From Congeria kusceri (lineage: Eukaryota > Mollusca > Bivalvia > Myida > Dreissenidae): a stretch of 64,000 nt of DNA. Both the position numbers and the translations under genes were made by a program. This document shows positions 56,944-64,000 of the stretch, piece by piece. Every line of letters begins with the position of its first letter. Position 1 is the first letter of the stretch. The notes under the pieces were generated by a model. That model did not search any database and was not told the origin of the DNA. It saw only the letters and a program-made list of their open reading frames with translations. The DNA is taken from positions 45,723,843-45,787,842 of the forward strand of contig CM051038.1 of NCBI GenBank assembly GCA_027627225.1. The letters are read 5' to 3'.

Positions 56944-58122
56944 ATGCAACACCCATTCTATTCTTACAGAATGCTGTCCGTCATCGTTGGTCTGCTACTG
57001 GTTCTGCTGGCAGGTCTTCAATTTATGCGGTTTTCTAAACAGTTTGTCGTCGAGAAGAGGATCCCATTAATAGAAAACCCATTAATGAAACAGAGCAACT
57101 GTTTTGAATCACTTCTGGTTGCAAGTGGCGCGCGCATCTACGACGGAAGAGAAGTCCAACATGTTGTTTTCTTGAAAGTACACAAAGCAGCGAGTGGAAC
57201 AGCTACGTCTATATTCTTTCGCTTCGGGACTGACCGGAATCTTAATTTTCTGCGTCCAAACTATCCGAACATATTAAGTTGTGATCGCACCATAAACGAC
57301 GATCAAATAAAGAACCCGAACGAAAAGCCTTATGATATTGCAACAAGTCATGTCATTTACAATCGCACTGTATTTGAAGAATATTTCCATAATGACACGG
57401 TATACATAGGTATACTTCGAGAACCGTATTTACAGTTTAAGTCCAGTTTGAACTATATGGCACCGAAGTATGTTTACAACATTTCCGAAATTGATCCAGT
57501 TCAGCAGTATCTACGAGATCCGATGAAATACGAAGAGGCAACGACTCCGCGATTGTCATGGATCAACAACAGACAGGCAGTGGAATTCGGCACTCCTGAT
57601 GACGTCATAATGACACGGAACCTAACGGGACTCGCGGAACATCTCGTTCAACTAAACAAAGAATTTCATCTGGTTATGATTACAGAGCTATTCGACGAGT
57701 CTATTGTATTAATGAAGCGTATGCTAAACTGGAATATTTCGGACATTCTGTACAGAAGATTCCATACTAGAGGTTGGGACCGGAAGGTAACGATCCCGCA
57801 GGCGCATGACCGGCGTTTGTACCGAAAGTACGCTTTTGCTGACTATACGTTATATGACTTTTTCTACAAAAGGCTCTGGAAACAAATTTCAAAAGCTGGC
57901 GATGATTTCTTCGCGGAAGTTCTGTATTTCAAAGACATTCGGGACGAAATGGAGGATTTCTGCAAAGGTATGCCGAATATTACGGACACGTTAACCTTAC
58001 GCGCCAGTGAATGGTCTCCGGAAATTCTCGTAGACAAGGAACTGTGTCGTAAAATCTACTCGGAAGAAGAGGACTGGGTGCAATACATCAATTCTGATCA
58101 ATACTCATACACGAAGAGTTGA
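56944..58122 (+). CDS. Galactose 3-O-sulfotransferase-like, gene 3 of tandem array
   Basis: 392 residues, single exon, same architecture as gene 2: membrane anchor 11-28, stem to about 70, LKVHKAASGT (77-86), LREPYLQFKSSL (158-169). It differs from gene 2 by eight bases by my count. Five change residues (F35V, L50Q, R51S, P58L, N67D) and one is silent (codon 37), all within 99 bp of the stem; the two others are silent. The whole lumenal catalytic part is identical to gene 2. Predicted Golgi PAPS-dependent sulfotransferase with unknown acceptor. Upstream sequence is almost identical to that of gene 2. Confidence 0.9.
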   Translation: MQHPFYSYRMLSVIVGLLLVLLAGLQFMRFSKQFVVEKRIPLIENPLMKQSNCFESLLVASGARIYDGREVQHVVFLKVHKAASGTATSIFFRFGTDRNLNFLRPNYPNILSCDRTINDDQIKNPNEKPYDIATSHVIYNRTVFEEYFHNDTVYIGILREPYLQFKSSLNYMAPKYVYNISEIDPVQQYLRDPMKYEEATTPRLSWINNRQAVEFGTPDDVIMTRNLTGLAEHLVQLNKEFHLVMITELFDESIVLMKRMLNWNISDILYRRFHTRGWDRKVTIPQAHDRRLYRKYAFADYTLYDFFYKRLWKQISKAGDDFFAEVLYFKDIRDEMEDFCKGMPNITDTLTLRASEWSPEILVDKELCRKIYSEEEDWVQYINSDQYSYTKS

Positions 58123-59341
58123 TTACTGCCTATCAGTGTACGTTGGAATTGAGTGAACACTCAGAAATTTTCTTTAAATTATGTTCAGTTATGTTAAGTA
58201 TTTATTTGGTTTAAAATGTACCACATCTGCATTTTCGAGGCCAACTGTGTTGTAGGTTTGTAAAATTCATCGACATCTAAAACGTATTGTATCTCGTCAG
58301 AATTTGCCTCAGCGCTAAAATGTCAGCTATACGAGCAATCCAATTGGTCAACATTTTAAATGAAATGCAAATTAGCCATTCTTCTAGACTAATCAGAATA
58401 CTTCAATGATCAGAATGTTCAGAAACGAGATATACTTTAGTTTTATACTGGATTATTTGATGGCTTAACGCGTGTATTTTTCACGGACAAGTCGAGTTCT
58501 GTGATTATGCGTTATGTGTCCATTGGTTTCAAATACTTGTATTTAAAAAATAGACGATGATATAATTTTAATGTATTTCAAATACATTTTTTGTATGGTA
58601 ACTTGTTGTTGTGTTTTTTTCCAAGATTAACACGATTTGTGCTGCAATTACATTAGTGTAGTTTTATGTATTTCGCTGTTTTAAATTATTAAAGTTTTAA
58701 TCAAGTTGTGTGTGTTTTCTTTCTAACAGTATTCGTGTTCATACTGCTGTTGTTGAATTAAACTTTTAACGCAAGTGTAGGCTTTAGAGATTTCTATAAC
58801 TTTAATATTTGATAAACCGTTTATTTCAATCAGTATAAACACATTCAATATGTATTTAAATACCTTATAGTCCCAAAGTCGATAAAATGTAAGATTACAA
58901 ACAGAACAGAACAGGTCCGATCATATCACAGGATTGTACCAATAATCTGCTTCGGCGCATCGTCTCGGCGCAGGCGTATCGTGTCGGCGCTTCGGTGTAT
59001 CGTCTCGGCGCGTCGGCGCCCTTTCATACGCACAGGTCGAAGTCGCGAAACTACGATGGCGGTAACAGGACACCGTACCTTGGTCATTTTATTCTTGTGT
59101 CATTATTGCATTAGCAAACTTACATGAACATACGTGAATACGTATGTCCTGTTTTTGCTGTTGTCATATTACAGTTTCTTCAAGGCCATTGAGATATATG
59201 GCGAATAAGGAAGATGACAATCCATCTCCTTGACGGACTGCATAGTGGCATATTAAGAGCCGACACGATACGCCGAAGCGCCGACACGATGCGCCGAAGC
59301 GATATAAACGTTGTCTCGTCTTATCTGCCCCCAATTTTATA

Positions 59342-60282
59342 TGGAGTACCGTATTAGTCAAAAGCAATAAATGTATACATGTAGGCACATTTAAAATAAT
59401 ACCTACAGGTACAAATTATACCTACAGGTACAAATATATAACTGTTGGCACATTATTATTCCTACATATATATACAGGTGCATTAAACAATGTTATGAAA
59501 GCACAACTGTTTACTTGTTAAATTTACTTATTGATATACGTATTTAATATTAACATTAAAGTATTGTACATTAAAAATAAAAACAATGTTGCATTAAGAC
59601 TGTCTGCTTAATTTTGGTTTGGGGCAGAAAATATACATAGAGGTACAATATTAGTCCGGGTATAAATTTATACCTCTAGGTACAAAATCAGCCTGTAGGT
59701 ACAACTTTGTACCTGCAGGTCCATCTATTTATTATGGTGGCACAGAGGAGACTTGCACTACTATTTGTTAGTCTCGTTCCCACGAGATGCTAACTCGTGG
59801 GAACGAGATACTAACTCGTGGGAACGAAAAACCAACTCGTGGGAACGAGGTACTAACTTATGAGAACGAGATACTAAGTCAACGGAACGAGATACTAAGT
59901 CAAGGGAACGAGATTCTAAGTCGAGGGAACGAGTAAGTATCTCGTTCCCACGAGTTAGTATTTCGTTCCCACGAGTTAGAGAACCCATGAAATGTTTCTG
60001 TATATATGTTTTTATAATAACCATGGCCGACAAAAAAGATCATGTTGTAAGATGGTACTAAGTCGTTCGCTCGAGTAGTATCTCGTTCCTACGAAATAGT
60101 AAGTCATCCCCTCGACATGAGTCGTTCCCATGAGTTAGCATCTCAGTCCCACGAGTTATTATCTCGTTCCCTCGAGTTAATATCTCGTGGGTACGAGAAA
60201 AAAATAGTGCATGTCACCTCTGTGTCACCGTAATTTATAGCTGTTGTGTTTACATTTACTTTTAACTCAAACGGTACTGCAT
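59342..60282. mobile_element. 0.94-kb terminal-inverted-repeat element, unit 3
   Basis: Copy of 48615-49555, flanked by AATTTTATA (59333-59341 and 60283-60291), with the 496-bp element inside at 59735-60230. Confidence 0.7.
59735..60230. mobile_element. 496-bp inverted-repeat element, unit 3
   Basis: Copy of 37098-37593 with the same CTCGTGGGAACGAG repeats. Confidence 0.7.
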
Positions 60283-62634
60283 AATTTTATAGCCACAGAT
60301 GAAAAAATACACGCAAGATTGCCACGTTTATATCGCTGCGGCGCATCGGGTCGGCGCTTCGGCGCATCGTGTAGGGCGCGTCGAAGTATCGTCTCGGCGT
60401 ATAGTGTCGGCGCGTCGGCGACCACAGAAATGAACGGGCGCCGACGCGCCGAGACGATACGCCGACGCGCCGAAACGATGCGCTGAAGCGCCGACGCGAT
60501 GCGCCGACGCGCCGGCACGATGCGCCGAAGCGATATTAACGTCGTATCATCGTATCTTCGCCTAATTTTATAGCCACATATGAAAAAAAAACACTCGAGA
60601 TTGTGACGTTTATATCGCTTCGGCGTATCGTGTCGGCGCTTCGGCGCATCGTGTCGGCGTTTCGGCGTATCGTCTCGGCGCGTCGGCGTATCGTGTCGGC
60701 GCGTCGGCTTATCGCGTCGGCGCTTCGGCGCCCTTTCATTAGCACAGGTCGAAGTCGCGATGGCGGTAACACGACACCGTACCAAGGACATGGCTCACAT
60801 GTATGTCAATGCAGCAATTGACAATCATTGGAAATCAATACTGGAGGTAAATGAGACGACATATCCAAAACGGAAAAGGACAAAGAGACAGAGAATATAT
60901 ATGTACACGTATATATGGCAATCGTGAACGTTTGCATACCACTCTCTATTAAGACAGTGACCTGTCGGGCAAAGCAACAAAATCAATATTTAAATAAACG
61001 CGCATTTATATAATATTATACTATTGTATGGCAGAGTGCTCCAAATAAATTATGGAACGCTGTGTTTATAGTTATTAAACAAATTCATCGGAATGTTTTG
61101 CTGTTTATTATTTCTACATAATAATTGTCATTAACTGTAATTGAATACTCTTTTTTTGCTGCATATACTCACGTTCAAATAAAGGATTTTTATGCTTACC
61201 GATTAATGGTGCACTATCAATTGATGTTATGTTGTTGTTGTTTTTTTCAATTAAATGCCGACGTTACTATATACGTCTTAAATTACTTTCTGCGAAATAA
61301 CATCTACAGCAGGTTAGGACACATAAAAATAGCACGGCAAAGACTGATATATACTATATTAGACTGTTGTTGTAAGCCAACGGTCTTTTGAGAGGGCAAT
61401 TTCCAAAACAGGTATCGCGGAAAACTACTTATTTTCTTTGCAGGCTACAAGTCAGTAAATCGAAACCCGAACTCAAAACAGCAGAATTAAACGCCTGTTA
61501 TTTTTTTACCTTTTGAGTATTTTAGATAATGTATGTCATGTGTATTGTAGTGTGTATATCATGTGATTTATTACAATTACAGTTTCCAATAAAGTCAATT
61601 TATTAAAACCGTTACGCCAAGCTAATGACAATCTTATTTTCACTATTTACGTAACCGAAATATTTACCTGGGTGTCCTGGAATAAGATCACTAATTAATG
61701 CGCTACATCGGTTATTTTTAACTCTTTACGAAAGTGTTATTTCTTGTTACCGATTCTTATTCTGAATATTTTGACAACAAAATACTGCAATGTATTGATT
61801 TTAAACTGTAATATGGAATAATCAAGAGCACGCATCGTCCGACCTACTTTTGACTCAGTAGACTACGAATCACCAGCAATCGACGAATCTAACTGCAGCG
61901 CTTCATCGGTTACTCTGCATGGCTCGTTGCAGATTGACTTGTTAACTGGCATGTATGTAATTCCGTTTGCATTAGATAATTAGCTTGGACGATATTTGTT
62001 TGTTACTTACACATTAATTGTTATTATGATGGCGTATACTATGGTATAAAAAGCTTTTTTATCAAGTTTAAAGTTTTGGAAATTGAACTTCATTCAAACA
62101 AATCTTTCCTTTTAAGCAAAAATACACTCATAATTCACATGCTTTTAGTTTCGTTGTTACAGTCTTTCTATGCTGTCTGCGTTTTGAGTGAATATTGGTA
62201 TAATAAATCATACTTGTAAAAACTTATTATGTTAATTTATAATGTTTAGATTGTAAGGTAACAATTAAAAATAGTCTATTGAAAATGTCCATTGATTATT
62301 ATCAGTCAATCCATACCAATATGCATAACAAATGATCGATGTTTTAGTTTCCACTATTACTTTATATATTATTATATATTTTCTCAGACTACATACTAAA
62401 CTAATGTCTTATATTATTATAGTAATTTTCATTAATATAAAAAATCATTGATTAACAGTCTGCAAATAGAATAAAATAGCACGATAATATTTTGCACAAC
62501 AACAATATTTATTCAGCGATAAAGCGTATACAAGTTCAAAGTTTACATAGCAAGAAAACAATATGTATATTTACAAGTAATGGTAGAAATAAAACATGCT
62601 GGTATAATATACAATGCTTAGACACAATTTATTA

Positions 62635-64000
62635 TAGAGCTGCAACGATTAAGCAATGACTCGATTCGATTTCGATTTCAAATATCATTTAATTGAATAT
62701 TTCGATTCCATTCATTTTTCCTTAATACAGGCTTGTTTTTGCGCTTTTATGATCCATGACTTTCAATATAGGAAGATTTATATTCATTATTATTTATTGA
62801 TTTTATAATATTGAACGATAATCTGGTCAGTTTGTTTGCTTGATACGATGTAAACCTCGCCAATAAATTTCATAACTCGGCCAATATGGAAAAACGCGGC
62901 CAATCCGAGATTCAGCCAATCAGGATTCAGGATTAGCTCGGCTTTATACGAGATGGCAAGTTTTTTGAAGCCATTTTGAAAACGCTCAGTATGATTAACT
63001 TTGCGCTTTGTATTTTTACTAAAATTTTCTACATGTACACTCCTACAAAATAAAGTGAGCAAGGGCAACATTCGTGTTTTTATTAATGTATTGGGCCGAA
63101 TCTACCGAGTGACCAATCATGAAATCCAGACGACATTGACCACGAAAACACACAATTACTTCCCATGACGTATTCTTCGATTTAGCGTGTTTATATTAAC
63201 ATGATGAAATTATTTGTTAATATTTAAATTAAAATTAGATTGGATGGATGGATGCACCTCAGAAAGGGGAGGGAATCGGTGAGTTAGCTGAGAGTTTGCT
63301 CTGTCAACTCGCCGACAGCATCTTCACACTGAAAGAGGATTCAGCCGAAAAAAGGCTGGTCGAACTTGACGGCTACACGTAAGGCATTGGAAAATTTTCT
63401 TAGTAACTAAGTAAGTTAGTAAATTATTCATTTTATTTCACATCTAGTCGTCGTCTTTAACTTTTCAAGAATGTCTTACGCATACGCTGGAGCATACATG
63501 GACTTTTTAAGAATATTCTTAAACAAAATGCTTTGGTGAAGTAGACTTTTAAAAGTATATTTTCTGGAGTCAGAGTCTATTCTTTATTCTTAAGTCTAAG
63601 AATGGTTAAAGAATGTGTTGGTGAAAACTGACAGCTTTTGCCAAGACTCGGTAGGATCACAGTGGATATCAATTGGTGGTTTTTAACCTTTTGCGACTTT
63701 CTCGATAAAACAAATCAGCATTTATTTTATGTACTCTTTGGCTGTTATATTTCACAGTACACGGTTAAAAGAATAAAACATTGTTAATAATTTATGCTGG
63801 CGTTGTTACATTCTATTTATATCGAAACAATAGTTATGATAGATCTAACATGTATTATTAAAACTGCAAGATGCTGCATACTATTACTATTTATATCGAA
63901 ACACTAGTTTTGATTCTATTAAAACCGAAATATGCTGCATAATATTATAAAGTTAATTAATAAAATGTTTATTAATTGGTTGAATTCATATTGGCCTCAG
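62635..64000. mobile_element. hAT-like element, unit 3, cut by window edge
   Basis: Starts TAGAGCTGCAACGATT. There is no LINE inside, so GATACGAT runs directly into GTAAACC. It contains the CCAAT cluster, the exon-like ORF and the first arm of the nested hairpin at the very end. Confidence 0.6.
63248..63382 (+). CDS. Exon-like ORF with splice donor, unit 3
   Basis: Third copy of the 44-codon ORF at 40619-40753, same sequence and same GTAAGG donor. Confidence 0.4.
   Translation: MDAPQKGEGIGELAESLLCQLADSIFTLKEDSAEKRLVELDGYT

Larger units (their letters stand above)
58950..60784. mobile_element. Fold-back composite, one-armed, unit 3
   Basis: Starts abruptly within 21-bp repeats and keeps only the right arm with its RT fragment (to 59257). 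After that it matches units 1 and 2: 0.94-kb inserted element, S spacers, 21-bp repeat blocks and end GACACCGTACC. Confidence 0.75.
56944..64000. repeat. Tandem duplication unit 3 (gene 3 plus partial spacer)
   Basis: Collinear with units 1 and 2 and cut by the window edge inside the hAT-like element. About 1.3 kb of the unit 2 fold-back (46928-48222) is missing at junction 58949/58950. Confidence 0.9.

Overview
The window looks like AT-rich nuclear DNA of an invertebrate animal, most likely a lophotrochozoan such as a bivalve mollusc. The phylum is an inference. It rests on an animal-type galactose 3-O-sulfotransferase family, a Ty3/gypsy LTR retrotransposon, CR1/Jockey-like LINEs and many short inverted-repeat elements. 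I recognise one host gene family; nearly everything else is repeat or transposon.

Layout. 1-3448: a CR1/Jockey-like LINE on the minus strand, in one reading frame broken by six stop codons and running off the left edge. 4454-17486: a 39-bp minisatellite array split twice, first by a complete young Ty3/gypsy element (7489-12373; 224-bp LTRs identical by eye, 5-bp target duplication, one intact 1368-residue gag-pol ORF) and then by a 4.38-kb block (12789-17170) with a LINE remnant. 17487-22320: mostly non-coding, with three perfect copies of a 99-bp repeat and a degenerate pyrimidine-rich minisatellite. 22336-23043: a broken sulfotransferase copy. 23-30 kb: spacer with several hairpin (MITE-like) elements.

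From about 29 kb to the right edge is a tandem segmental duplication. Three intact single-exon sulfotransferase genes lie head to tail on the plus strand (33801-34982, 44920-46098, 56944-58122), spaced about 11-12 kb. The products are predicted Golgi type II membrane enzymes that move sulfate from PAPS to a galactose-containing glycan or glycolipid. The last two differ by eight bases, six of them within 99 bp encoding the stem.

The spacers carry nested mobile DNA that records their history: fold-back elements built of CpG-dense 21-bp repeats; a 0.93-kb inverted-repeat element inserted in them with a 9-bp target duplication; inside that a 496-bp element with a different 21-bp repeat; a hAT-like element holding a CCAAT-box cluster and an exon-like ORF ending at a splice donor; and a Harbinger-like MITE. 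Comparing spacers reveals one LINE insertion with empty sites in the sister copies, the loss of one arm of a 1.2-kb palindrome, and a 1.4-kb deletion. All comparisons were made by eye.
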